DNA of 64,000 nt from Chitinophagaceae bacterium (GCA_016713085.1 JADJPV010000002.1:1612001-1676000); one strand, 5' to 3'. Counted from the stretch's first letter, positions 28,018 through 38,226 are shown. Made by a program: numbers and translations. The notes: generated by a model not told the origin, from the letters alone.

Positions 28018-28680
28018 ATGCCTATTCCTGAAAAATACCTGGCCGACTTTGAGGAAGGTTGTATGTATCATGTGTACAACCGAACCAACAACAAAGAAAA
28101 ATTGTTTCTGAGTGATGAGAATAGGCGCTTCTTTCTCAGAAAGTATGATCAATACCTTTCCTCATTTGCTGATACTTTTTGCTGGTGTTTATTACCCAAT
28201 CATTTTCACTTTTTGATTAAGATAAAATCGGTGGAAAATATTCAGGCATATCTGAAAAGTAAAGAACTGAAAGAACTTACACCTACCGAAAAGAAATTCA
28301 CAGATCAGCAAATCAATCTCAGCGAACTGACAGAACAATGTTTTAAACGTTTCTTTCAGTCTTATTCACTTGCATTTAATAAACAGCATAACAGGAAGGG
28401 CAACCTGTTTTACAAACCATTTAAACGGTTAAAGCTGGAAAAAGAAACTCATTTTACGCAAGCCATTATTTACATTCATGCCAATCCGCTCAAACATAAA
28501 CTGGTAAAAGATTTTACAGGCTGGCAATGGTCCTCCTGGCAAACAATGGTATCAGCATCTCCTACTCGTTTGCTGCGCAATGAGGTGCTTACATGGTTCG
28601 GAAATAAGGACCGCTTTATTGAAGCACATAAAAGCATGATTCAGTACTACGAAGAATCCAACGCAGCGATTGAAGATTAA
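28018..28680 (+). CDS. REP-associated tyrosine transposase (RAYT/TnpREP, IS200-like)
   Basis: A 220-aa Y1-type transposase. The HUH metal-binding motif appears as NHFHFLIKI; the catalytic Tyr is likely in IIYIHANPLKHKLVKDFTGW. YHVYNRTNNKEKLF near the N-terminus and FQSYSLAFNKQHNRKGNLF are also characteristic. RAYTs bind and cleave REP hairpins as single strands. Both flanks carry palindromes of the GGTTGCCAACC family, its probable substrates. The frame appears intact. Confidence 0.92.
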   Translation: MPIPEKYLADFEEGCMYHVYNRTNNKEKLFLSDENRRFFLRKYDQYLSSFADTFCWCLLPNHFHFLIKIKSVENIQAYLKSKELKELTPTEKKFTDQQINLSELTEQCFKRFFQSYSLAFNKQHNRKGNLFYKPFKRLKLEKETHFTQAIIYIHANPLKHKLVKDFTGWQWSSWQTMVSASPTRLLRNEVLTWFGNKDRFIEAHKSMIQYYEESNAAIED

Positions 28681-28691
28681 TCGGGGCACCA

Positions 28692-28738
28692 GGGTTGCCA
28701 ACCTTGAAGGTTGGCAACCACCTGTCCGGTCAGGCGGG
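28692..28738. repeat. REP palindrome, 3' side of the RAYT gene, with an adjacent hairpin
   Basis: 14-base arms GGGTTGCCAACCTT and complement (28692-28719), 11 bp after the RAYT stop. A second small hairpin, CCTG-TCCGGT-CAGG, follows at 28721-28734 and leads into CGGGCTTTTAT. The second hairpin could terminate the RAYT transcript. Confidence 0.8.
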
Positions 28739-28835
28739 CTTTTATCATTCGGTAATTCTATTCAACTAAATGTATGCTGTTGTATATTTGGCTACCAACT
28801 TCAATTGTCAATACTTAATAATAGATTGTAGAATA

Positions 28836-30399
28836 ATGGCCGACGATAAAAAACAACAACTCGAACAACAACTCTGGAAAATAGCCGATACCCTTCGTGG
28901 TAAAATGGATGCAGATGATTTCAGGGATTATATACTGGGCTTTATCTTTTACAAATACCTGAGCGAAAAAATGGAGGCTTATGCCAACACTGTTTTAAAG
29001 CCCGATAAAATAACTTACGACCAGGTAGAAAAACATAAAGACAAAAAAGAATTACTGGCAGCCGTTAAAGAAGAAGCACTGGATAAACTCGGCTACTTCT
29101 TAAAACCATCCGAACTATTTAACGAACTGGCCCGCCGGGGCAATGCCGAAGGCAAAAGCAAATTTATTTTAGATGATTTATCTAAAGTACTTACCGCCAT
29201 TGAGCAAAGCACCATGGGCAACGAAAGCGAGGAAGATTTTGGAAACCTGTTTGAAGACCTAGATTTAACAAGCAGCAAACTTGGCAAAACCGAAACCGCA
29301 AAAAAACGAACTCATTGTAAAAGTACTTTCTCATTTAAGCGAAATTGATTTTGATTTAAAAAATACCGAAAGCGATGTATTGGGCGATGCTTACGAATAC
29401 CTGATTGGTAAGTTTGCCAGCGGTGCAGGTAAAAAAGCTGGCGAGTTTTATACACCACAACCAGTAAGTAGTGTATTGGCGCGTTTGGTAACCATTGGCA
29501 AAACTAAACTAAAAAGTGTGTACGACCCAACCTGCGGCTCCGGTTCTTTATTGCTGCGTGTTGCCAAAGAAGTAAAAGAAGTAGCTGCATTTTACGGACA
29601 GGAAAGTAACCCTACCACTTACAACCTCTGCCGCATGAACATGATCATGCATGATGTGCATTACAAAAAGTTTGACATTAAAAATGAAGATACCCTGGAG
29701 CGACCGCAACATATTGACAAGCGCTTTGAAGCCATTGTAGCCAACCCGCCTTTTAGTGCAGAGTGGAGCGCCAGCCCTTTGTTTATGAGCGATGACCGCT
29801 ATGCACCTTATGGCCGTTTAGCTCCCAAAGGCACGGCCGACTTTGCTTTTGTGCAACACATGATACATCAGTTGGCCGGTAACGGCACCATGGCCTGTGT
29901 ATTGCCGCATGGTGTTTTATTTAGAGGCGGTGCCGAAGGACATATACGGGAGTACTTAATAAAAGATAAAAACCAGTTGGATGTCGTTATAGGTTTGCCT
30001 GCCAATATTTTTTATGGCACCGGCATACCTACCTGCATTTTAGTATTGAAGAAAAAAAGAGAGCACAGCGGCAATGTATTGTTTATTGATGCCAGCCAGC
30101 ATTATGAAAAAGTAAAAACACAAAATATATTGCGGCCTGCCGACATTAATAAAATTATTACAGCTTATAAAACACGAAAAGATGAAGACAAATACAGCCA
30201 TGTGGCCCTGTTAAGCGAAATTGCCGAAAACGATTATAACCTGAACATACCCCGGTATGTAGATACTTTTGAAGAAGAAGAAGCCGTGAATTTAAAAATA
30301 GTATCAAAAGAATTAAAGAACTTAGAAAAAGAAATACGAACCACTGATGCCAGTATTGCAAAATATTGCAGGGAATTGGGAATTGATACGCCGTTTTAA
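28836..30399 (+). CDS. hsdM: Type I restriction-modification DNA methyltransferase HsdM, one frameshift
   Basis: A reconstructed protein of about 520 aa. It has an N-terminal helical HsdM_N domain (LWKIADTLRGKMDADDFRDY) and an N6-adenine methyltransferase domain with motif I DPTCGSGSLLLRV and motif IV NPPF (VANPPFSAEW). The frame breaks in the A7 run at 29300-29306; with six A's, ETAKNELIVKVLSHLSEIDF reads through. I chose ATG 28836 because residues from MADDKKQQLE match the family. It methylates DNA in complex with HsdS. hsdS starts 2 bp after its stop. Confidence 0.88.
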
Positions 30400-30401
30400 T
30401 T

Positions 30402-31541
30402 ATGGGAGCAACTAAAATTTTACATAAGAAAGAAACACTTGTTCCTAAATTGAGATTTAAGGGATTTGAAAATAACCAGGTTATAACTAAATCAATTTCA
30501 GATTTATTAAACGATGATAAAAAAATCACTTATGGTATTGTTCAGCCTGGCGAATATGATCCAAATGGCGTTATAATGATTAGAAGTCAAGACTATTCTA
30601 CTGGGTGGAATGACGTTAGAACAATGTATAAAGTTTCAAAAGCTATAGATAAACCTTATCAAAGATCAAGAGTAATAAAAGATGACATTATAATAACAGT
30701 AGTTGGAGGTAATGTTGAAAGCTCGCAGTGGTTCCAGAATATCTGATAATTCAAACATATCACGGTCTGTTGCACGAATTAGCATAAAAAACTTAGTTGT
30801 TCAAAGTATGTCAATTTTTTCTTGAAAAGAAAATTGACAAGCTGATTTTTTTAAATCAAGTTGGTGGAGCCCAACCAGTTCTAAATATGAAAGAACTATC
30901 CTCAGTTTATTATTCCTTGCCCTCTCTTCCAGAACAACAGAAAATAGCATCTTTCTTATCAGCGGTTGATGAAAAGATACTACAGCTTACCCGCAAAAAA
31001 GAATTGCTGGAGAAATACAAAAAAGGGGTGATGCAACAACTCTTCTTGGGTAAATTGAGGTTTAAAGATGAGAAGGGAAAGGTATTTCCGAAGTGGGACT
31101 TAGTTGGTGGTAATAAATTATTTGATAGTATATCTGATAAGAAACATAATTCTGATTTACCAATACTTGCGATTACCCAAGACCAAGGTGCAATACCGAG
31201 AGAAATGATTAACTATCAAATGACAGTTACTGATAGCAGCATTGCAAGTTATAAGGTAGTACAGGTTGGTGATTTTATAATAAGGGGACTTTTATAAATA
31301 CTATTTTAAAACTCCAGGATATATAATGCAATTACAAAAGAATTTGGAAGGTATCAGAGATGGTAAAATGATAAGTTATAAATATTTCTCCGAAATAAAA
31401 TTGCCATTCCCTTCAAAAGAGGAACAAAAAAAGATTGCCAATTATTTATTCAGTGTCGATAACAAAATAGAAATCGTAAATAATCAAATAACCCAAACCC
31501 AATCCTTTAAAAAAGGCTTGTTGCAGAAAATGTTTGTATGA
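30402..31541 (+). pseudogene. hsdS: Type I restriction-modification specificity subunit HsdS, multiply disrupted
   Basis: Recognisable pieces are a first target-recognition part (RFKGFENNQVITKSISDLLN, VVGGNV), a first conserved helix (LPEQQKIASFLSAVDEKI), a second recognition part (KWDLVGGNKLFDSISDK) and the terminal conserved helix (EEQKKIANYLFSVDNKIEIV). They lie in different frames: stops at 30746, 31297 and 31541, plus at least two further shifts between 30718 and 30830. After VGDFII near 31285, a stretch of roughly 30-40 residues expected in the family is absent before YYFKTPGYI. Damage here is more than homopolymer error. HsdS sets the DNA target. Confidence 0.82.
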
Positions 31542-34411
31542 GTCATCAAAGCGAAGCCATACTGGAAGCTAATTTAATCAGGCAACTCGTTAGTTTAGGT
31601 TATGAGTCTGTAAATATCCATGATGGTGATGCTTTTGTTTCCAATCTCAAAACACAATTAGAAACATTTAATAACACAACATTTACTGCCAAAGAATTTG
31701 ATGCCATTTTAAATCACTTAGCAAAAGGCAATGTATTTGATAAGGCCAAAACATTAAGAGATCGTTTTGTGCTTAATAAAGAAGACGGCACTTCTTTGTA
31801 TGTACGCTTCTTTAATAACGAAGATTGGAGCAAAAACAAATACCAGGTTACCAACCAGGTGCAGGTACAGGGTTCCTTTATGAACCGTTACGATGTTACC
31901 ATTTTGGCAAACGGGTTGCCGCTTGTGCAAATAGAACTCAAACGAAGTGGGATAGAAATCAAAGAAGCTTTCAATCAGATCAACCGTTACCAGCGTCATT
32001 CTTTCTGGAGCAATCACGGTTTGTTTCAGTATGTGCAGTTGTTTGTAATCAGCAATGGCGTAAACACAAAATATTTAGCCAATAACAGGTTGCAATCTGT
32101 AAAACAAACCTTTTACTGGGCGGATGCCAACAATAAAAATATAACCGGCCTTACGGAGTTTGCCTATGCGTTTTTAAATCCTGATCATTTAGGAAAAATG
32201 ATTTCGCATTACGTGGTAATGAACGAAACCTTTAAGAATATGATGGTGCTGCGGCCGTACCAGTATTTTGCAACAGAGGCCATCATCAACCAGGTTAAAA
32301 TAGGTAATGATAACGGCTATATCTGGCATACTACGGGTTCGGGCAAAACCCTTGCTTCCTTTAAAGCCAGCCAGGTTATTATGGAATTGCCGGAGGTACA
32401 CAAAGTGGTTTTTGTGGTAGACAGAAAAGACCTGGATTACCAAACGATGCAGGAGTTCAACGCTTTTAAAAAAGACAGTGTGGATGTAACGGATAATACC
32501 GCCTCGCTGGTAAAACAATTAACCGATGATACCAAACTGGTGCTTACTACCATTCAGAAACTGAACAATGCCATCAGCAAACATCATTACGAAAGCAAAC
32601 TGGGGCATTTAAAAGATAAAAAGATCGTTTTCATTTTTGATGAGTGTCACCGTTCGCAGTTTGGAGATACACATGCAAGAATTACTGAGTACTTTAGAAA
32701 AGCACAATTGTTTGGCTTTACAGGCACACCCATCTTTGCAGCCAACGCCAGCAAAAATGATTTGGGCAAACGCACCACCAAAGACCTGTTTGGTACCTGT
32801 TTGCATAAATATGTGATCACCGATGCTATCAGGGATCAGAATGTATTGCGCTTTGGTATTGAGTACATTGGTAAATACAAACAAAAAGGCAACACCTTTA
32901 TTGATATTGAAGTAGAAGACATTGATAAAACAGAAGTGTTTAATGATGAAAAGCGCCTGGCAAAATTGCCGATTATATCATTGCCTATCACGGGCAAAAA
33001 ACATTCAACAAAGATTACTCCGCCATATTTGCCGTAAGCAGTATTGCCAACGCTATAAAATACTATGACATCCTGCAAAAGAAAAAAGAAGCAGGCGAAC
33101 ATGATCTGCGTATTGCAACCATTTTCACTTACGGCACCAATGAAGAAGATGAAGATGCACAGGATTATTTACCGGGCGATGAAGAAGAGCTAACAATGGC
33201 AGCAGAAGCAAAGGTTGTTTATTTGTCAAGTCACACAAGAGATAAATTAGAAAAATGCATAGCTGATTACAATCAAATGTACGGTTGTAGTTTTTCAACA
33301 AAGGACGGCCAGGCATTTGAAAATTATTTTAAAGACATCAGCAAACGATTAAAAGAAAGAGAAAAAGAAACTGCTAAAGATGAGGATCGGTTGGATATTT
33401 TACTGGTGGTAAGTATGTTCCTTACCGGCTTTGATGCCAAGAAGGTTAACACACTTTATGTAGACCGGAACCTGAAACATCACGGCATTATACAAGCTTA
33501 CTCAAGAACTAACCGCATTTTAGGAGAACAAAAATCGCAGGGCAATATTTTATGCTTCCGCAATTTAAAAAAGGCAACAGATGATGCCATTACGCTTTTT
33601 AGTAATAAAGAAGCCATCGAAGAAATTATTTTACCACCTTATCATGTAATTGCCGCAAAATTTGATGAAGCTCTTAAAGCTTTACTTTCCATTACACCCA
33701 CATGGCAAAGCGTTGATGACTTGTTAACTGAAGATGATGAACTGGCATTCATCCAGGCATTCAGAGCCTTGCTGCGTGCAAAAAATGTATTGGAATCTTA
33801 CACCGATTTTAGCTGGGAAGGTTTGGGCATAGATGAACAAACTTTTGAAAACTACAAAGCAAGTATTTGGATCTATATCAAAAGGTGAAAAGTGAAAATC
33901 AAAAAGAAAAAACTTCTATCCTTGATGATATTGATTTTGAGTTAGAACTTATACACAGGGATTTGATCAATGTAGCTTATATCATTAAGCTATTGGCAAA
34001 ACTGAAGCAGGCAAAAGCCAGTGAAGCACAACAACAGAAAAAGCCATTATGGATTTGTTAGGTGGCGATATTGAATTAAGAAGCAAACGTGAACTGATTG
34101 AGAAATTTATTTTAGAGAACTTACCGCTTATTGATGATGCCGACAACATACAGGATGAGTTTGAAAAATACTGGCAGGAACAAAAGGTATTGGCTTTAGA
34201 GAAGCTGTGTAATGAAAAGCATTTAGATAAAGAACAGGTTAAAGCATTGATAGAGGCATACATCTTCAGCGGTCAAGACCCTTTACGTGACGATGTATTT
34301 AAATGTATAGGAAACCGACCCAGCATATTACAGGCTCGTGCAATTGGTGAAAGGATTATTTTCAAGATGAAGGAGTTTGTAGAAGTATTTGAAATGGGGA
34401 TGGTGGCGTAA
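31538..34411 (+). CDS. hsdR: Type I restriction endonuclease subunit HsdR, three frameshifts
   Basis: A reconstructed protein of about 957 aa. It has an N-terminal PDDEXK nuclease part (LVQIELKRSGIEIKEAFNQ), a helicase P-loop (IWHTTGSGKTLASF), DECH box (FIFDECHRSQFG) and motif III (FGFTGTPIF), then the C-terminal helical region. Frames break at 32962-32965, 33856-33858 and 34038-34042; adding one A to each run restores RLAKIADYIIAYHGQKTFNK, KYLDLYQKVKSENQ and QQKKAIMDLLGGDIELR. Its ATG overlaps the last codons of hsdS. It translocates DNA and cuts unmodified targets. Three errors of the same kind suggest sequence error. Confidence 0.88.
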
Positions 34412-34462
34412 AAGAGAATCCTTTCTTCCATACAAGTCTCCTTAAAAACAAATGAATAAGCA

Positions 34463-34510
34463 GGGTTGCCAACCTCATAGAGTTGCCAACCTTTAAAGGT
34501 TGGCAACTCT
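34463..34510. repeat. REP element after hsdR
   Basis: A half element (GGGTTGCCAACCTC) followed by a perfect 32-bp palindrome with 16-base arms AGAGTTGCCAACCTTT at 34479-34510. It shares the GTTGCCAACCTTT core with the copies flanking the RAYT, 6 kb upstream. It begins about 50 bp after hsdR and ends 4 bp before the stop of the convergent gene. Confidence 0.85.
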
Positions 34511-34514
34511 TACC

Positions 34515-35116
34515 TTAATCGTCCGGTAATTTCTTACTCACAAATTCCATCATCCGTTGAATATAGTTGTCCATCGTTTCGCCTTCATTCACAGGAAAGG
34601 TTTCAAAAGCTGTAGAAACACTATTCAGTAAGTTATTATAGCGGCTAAAGTTTTGTTTTAAAATTTCTTCATTGCCTGTTTCCCAATATTCTCCTTCATC
34701 GCTCACATTCAACTCTGAAAATATTTGCCTGATAAATATTTTAACAAGTGAACAATGAACAAATGTGTTTGCCAGCCGGCAAACTGTGTTTTTACCGAAA
34801 GCATATATAAACATTCCTTGCTGGTTTTATCTGTGCTGTCGCCATAAAATTGTAAAAGAGAAGAGCTACTCATCCGGCCATTAGATAAAAAACAGATTGA
34901 AACGGTTTCACAGTCTGGCGGAGTAAAACTTATTCCATATACTTTATGATCATGCGCTTTGTTTTGAAAGCTCCCTATTGGAAATTCGGTATGGCGAACT
35001 GTATATTTCCATTTATAAATACGGACAATATCTTCCACTTCGTCAATCATTTGCATTAACAATTCCGGATTGCCGAACTTTCCATTATAATGTAAACTCA
35101 ACCCCATACAGTGCAT
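34515..35116 (-). CDS. Hypothetical protein, one frameshift
   Basis: Two overlapping minus-strand frames join into one protein of about 200 aa. The N-terminal part is MHCMGLSLHYNGKFGNPELL, then EVEDIVRIYKWKY and KVYGISFTPPDCETVSICFL. The C-terminal part is ELNVSDEGEYWETGNEEILK to EFVSKKLPDD. They meet near 34735-34745, where one frame reads LKYLSG and the other VKIFIRQIFSEL. I do not recognise a named family; the style is that of a conserved cytoplasmic Bacteroidota protein. Confidence 0.6.
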
Positions 35117-35546
35117 TCATTTCTTTATTTAAGATACAAAATTCCTCCGGTTTATCAGTCGATCATTTTCCTGTAATCGGCAATTTGATCACATGTATTA
35201 ATGCCCTTATTGCGCAGGTCTGCCGACTTGATGCTAAGACGTTACTTGTTTTTACTCTTTCAGCTACATATAATTATCAACAGATTGTCCGCTTGGATTA
35301 TAGCAGTGCGGCGGGCTTCGTTACATATGAACAGGATTACGCATTTCCCCCATTGAACAAATCGTTCAGACCGCTTGCAGCGTGCCGACCGGTTTGCCTG
35401 TTGCCTTGAAATATGGAACGTACAAGAGTGCGATGCAACAGTTGATGCCATGAAACTATGCTGCCGGTAACATCATTTATTTCGCTGCTGCAGGTATTCC
35501 TCTAATTCCCGGTTCGTGGCATACCAAACCTTCCGCAGCAATAAAA
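35117..35546. other. Intergenic, no supported gene
   Basis: About 430 bp. A plus-strand frame runs through 34978-35409 but it overlaps the hypothetical gene antisense and has no start signal or recognisable motif. A shorter minus-strand frame is cysteine- and arginine-rich and unconvincing. Confidence 0.45.
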
Positions 35547-35572
35547 AACAACGTCCCGTAAGAGACGTTGTT
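35547..35572 (-). terminator. Terminator of the 149-aa lipoprotein gene
   Basis: Nine-base arms AACAACGTC / GACGTTGTT. On the minus strand a T-run (TTTTTTAT) follows. It is 12 bp after the lipoprotein stop. Confidence 0.85.
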
Positions 35573-35584
35573 GAAGAAAATAAT

Positions 35585-36034
35585 TTATTGCTTGGCGGGA
35601 ACTGCGTTTCGCTGTACTTTTTTTGCAGCATTGGTACTTTGCCTGATGGTTGCCCCGCTGGATTTGAATAAAGGACAATAATAATCAATGGCATCCAGTG
35701 CTTCGTTATAGGAAAGATCGTATTCCACCACGGTTCCCCTGGTAATTAAATCCACTGTGTAATTATAGAAATTACGGCTGCCATAAGCGCCAAAGTCGCC
35801 ATACAGCACATCGCCGTCGTAAGTCCTTAATCCATCCAGGTTACGGATGATGGTATAGCCATAATTGGTTTCTACCACATAGTACCCGCAGCTGTTATTA
35901 CTGTATATCACATCGCCCCGTTCCTGTGAAAGCCAGTAGGAGTTGTCGTTTTGATATACTCTGTCTTTAACACAACTGGTAAACAGCAGTGTTGCCATTA
36001 CAGCTAAAATTGAATAAGTAAAAATTTTTTTCAT
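35585..36034 (-). CDS. Hypothetical lipoprotein (149 aa)
   Basis: A lipobox LLFTSC places the lipidated Cys at residue 21 after MKKIFTYSILAVMA. The mature part has two short similar beta-rich segments (GYYVVETNYGYTIIRNLDG; DVLYGDFGAYGSRNFYNYTV) and a helical YNEALDAIDYYCPLF. It is expected on the periplasmic or outer face. No family is recognised; it has its own terminator. Confidence 0.75.
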   Translation of the reverse strand: MKKIFTYSILAVMATLLFTSCVKDRVYQNDNSYWLSQERGDVIYSNNSCGYYVVETNYGYTIIRNLDGLRTYDGDVLYGDFGAYGSRNFYNYTVDLITRGTVVEYDLSYNEALDAIDYYCPLFKSSGATIRQSTNAAKKVQRNAVPAKQ

Positions 36035-36162
36035 AATGATTGTTTTTAAGATGAATAATTACAACCATTAGATGGCAAACGGCGGGCTAAGTTTGAATAC
36101 GATTTGTTAAAACGTTGGGTGGATATCCATTGTCCTTTTCTTCACAGGCGAGTTCAACGCCC

Positions 36163-36222
36163 CGGTTCGTGTCTCACGAACTGGAAAAGTGATTAAACTT
36201 GGTTCGTGAGACACGAACCAAG
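36163..36222. repeat. Pair of inverted GTTCGTG-TCT-CACGAAC elements
   Basis: GTTCGTGTCTCACGAAC occurs once near 36164 and in the opposite orientation (GTTCGTGAGACACGAAC) near 36204, about 23 bp apart and inverted relative to each other. Each unit is itself a near-palindrome. The 370-bp gap holding them (36035-36405) has no gene. Confidence 0.7.
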
Positions 36223-36405
36223 GCGTAGGAGACGTAAACAAGAATCATCAGCCTTTGAAGCGTCATCAATTACAAAGCACAAAGTACTTTCTCTGTTATT
36301 TCATTATTTTTATACAGTCAGTATTGATTTCATTATTAATTATGGATATAAAATACCGTATGGGTAAGGAATTGGAAAGTGATGAAAAAGAATAAATAAT
36401 ATGCC

Positions 36406-37437
36406 ATGGCAAAAGCAGTAAAAAAGAAGAGGGTAATACAAACTGAAGCAAACCTGCTGAAGGAGCTGGCCCTATTGATTGAGCAAAGCCAGCAGCAGGT
36501 GGTGGCGCAGGCCAATAGCACCCTTACCTTGCTGTTTTGGCAAGTAGGCAAACGCATCAATGAAAACATACTGCAAAACAAACGGGCAGAGTATGCAAAA
36601 CGAATTGTGCCGACACTGTCGGCACAATTGAGGGATAAGTACGGCAAAAATTTTGAATTGAGAAACGTACAAAGAATGATGCAGTTTGCCGGGCTATTCA
36701 CCGATATTGAGATTGTGTCGACACTGTCTACACAATTGAGTTGGTCGCATTTTGTAACACTATTACCGATCAAAAGCCAGGAGGCAAGACTGTACTATGC
36801 CCGGGCATCTGCCAACCAAACATTAGGTATAAGAGATTTACGCAAACAAATCAGTACGAAAGCTTTTGAACGAAGCAGCATAGCTAATTTACAAAATACC
36901 GGCAACCATCCTGCTATTCACAATACATTTAAAGACCCTTACTTTTTAGATTTTTTAGGATTGCAAAATACATATTTGGAAAAAGATTTAGAACAGGTCA
37001 TTTTAAGAGAATTAGAACAATTTATACTGGAATTAGGCAAAGGCTTTGCTTTTGTTGATCGTCAAAAACGAATGATAATCGACGGGGAAGATTTTCATTT
37101 GGACCTGCTTTTTTACCATCGTAATTTAAAACGCCTGGTAGCCATAGAATTGAAGTTAGGAAAGTTTGAAGCCAGTCACAAAGGGCAAATGGAATTGTAT
37201 TTAAGATGGCTGGATAAGTACGAAAAGAAAGAAGGAGAGTTGTCACCAGTAGGCTTAATACTTTGTGCCGAAAGCAGCCGGGAGCAAATTGAATTACTGG
37301 AAATGTACAAAGACGGTATAATGGTAGCTGAATACTGGACAGAACTGCCACCCAAAAAACAATTAGAACAAAAAATACACAGTATCCTGATAGAAGCAAA
37401 AGAAAGGATAGAACGAAATAAATTACTGGATAAATAA
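36406..37437 (+). CDS. DUF1016/YhcG-type PDDEXK nuclease domain protein
   Basis: A 343-aa protein with the two-part YhcG architecture. The helical N-terminal part contains LLFWQVGKRINENIL and QLSWSHFVTLLPIKSQEAR. The C-terminal nuclease fold shows HLDLLFYHRNLKRLVAIELK (the D...ExK core) followed by GKFEASHKGQMELYLRWLDK and LILCAES. Members are often found near type I restriction systems, as here, 2 kb after hsdR; involvement in defence or recombination is inferred. The frame is intact. Confidence 0.9.
   Translation: MAKAVKKKRVIQTEANLLKELALLIEQSQQQVVAQANSTLTLLFWQVGKRINENILQNKRAEYAKRIVPTLSAQLRDKYGKNFELRNVQRMMQFAGLFTDIEIVSTLSTQLSWSHFVTLLPIKSQEARLYYARASANQTLGIRDLRKQISTKAFERSSIANLQNTGNHPAIHNTFKDPYFLDFLGLQNTYLEKDLEQVILRELEQFILELGKGFAFVDRQKRMIIDGEDFHLDLLFYHRNLKRLVAIELKLGKFEASHKGQMELYLRWLDKYEKKEGELSPVGLILCAESSREQIELLEMYKDGIMVAEYWTELPPKKQLEQKIHSILIEAKERIERNKLLDK
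36603..36736. repeat. Two palindromes inside the DUF1016 gene
   Basis: A perfect 13-base-arm palindrome AATTGTGCCGACA-C-complement at 36603-36629, and a similar one with a single mismatch (ATTGTGTCGACA / TGTCTACACAAT) at 36712-36736. They encode IVPTLSAQL and IVSTLSTQL, both conserved positions of the family, so they remain in frame. Confidence 0.7.
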
Positions 37438-37556
37438 TAGAATTAGCGATAGTACAATCCAAAGGCAAAACAGATTTAAAGAAGATAGAACCCTGGCTCT
37501 CAGCAACCAGGGTATAAAAAAAATCATTCCTACCTTTAAAATACAATACCAACTGC

Positions 37557-38087
37557 ATGAAATATGTACTGATATGTTTACTCTTGCAAACAACCGCCTT
37601 CGCCCAGCGAAAATTAAAATATACTATCAGTAAAGAAAGCGGCGACACGGTGTTTTATACCAGCGAAGAACGGCTCTCTGTTTCAGCCGGTGATACCTAT
37701 GGGTCAGGCCGGGATAAAAGAAGCACCGTTGGCGATTACATAAAAAGTACGGTGTTGAAATATGCCAGTGGTTTTGCACTGGAGTTTTCTATACAAACGG
37801 GACGAACGAATAGTTTTTCTATTTATGCAGGGCAGGTTGCCAAATTAATCATGAGTGATGGATCAGTCATCAGTTTACCCAGCCGTGCTGATTACAGTTC
37901 AAAAAAATCTTCGATGGGTTATGGCTGCTGGCTCTTTGCATTTTATACCCTGTCTTCTTCTGCTGTTGAAAAAATAAAAATGGGAACCATTGCTTCCATC
38001 CGCATTGAATCTTCCATGGGCTCATTTGATTATCCACTGAAAGAAAAAGCAGGAAGGATTATTGCTGAGCAGTTAAAAAAGTTTTGA
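37557..38087 (+). CDS. Hypothetical secreted protein (176 aa)
   Basis: A short signal peptide (MKYVLICLLLQTTAFAQRKL), then a beta-rich protein with no recognised domain: YTISKESGDTVFYTSEERLS, SFSIYAGQVAKLIMSDGSVI and MGTIASIRIESSMGSFDYPL. It lies 120 bp after the DUF1016 gene on the same strand. The features resemble small Bacteroidota periplasmic proteins of unknown function. Confidence 0.7.
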   Translation: MKYVLICLLLQTTAFAQRKLKYTISKESGDTVFYTSEERLSVSAGDTYGSGRDKRSTVGDYIKSTVLKYASGFALEFSIQTGRTNSFSIYAGQVAKLIMSDGSVISLPSRADYSSKKSSMGYGCWLFAFYTLSSSAVEKIKMGTIASIRIESSMGSFDYPLKEKAGRIIAEQLKKF

Positions 38088-38202
38088 GGTTGGGTTAAAA
38101 GTCCCGCTCATGACGTCAGCAAAATACTTATTAAATAAACTCATACCAATGCACCGGTTCGGTCTCACAAACAAAGTCGAAGCCTTTCGTGTAAATTCGT
38201 GT

Positions 38203-38226
38203 AACCTGCCTGTCGGCAGGCAGGTT
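38203..38226. repeat. Perfect hairpin AACCTGCCTG / CAGGCAGGTT
   Basis: Ten-base arms with a TCGG loop. It is embedded in a TTTCGTGTAAATTCGTG...TTAGTGG context. It could double as a terminator for either convergent gene, but there is no T-run. Confidence 0.6.

Noticed and set aside
28836..34411. Programmed ribosomal frameshifting to explain the broken hsd genes
   Set aside because: Shifts differ in position and direction, are not at typical slippery sites with downstream structure, and similar breaks occur in unrelated genes.
27924..34510. CRISPR array from the repeated GGTTGCCAACC units
   Set aside because: Copies are few, palindromic, irregularly spaced over 6.6 kb and flank genes rather than spacers; REP is the better explanation.
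34978..35409. 143-codon plus-strand frame after the REP region
   Set aside because: Overlaps the hypothetical gene on the other strand, lacks a start signal and known motifs.
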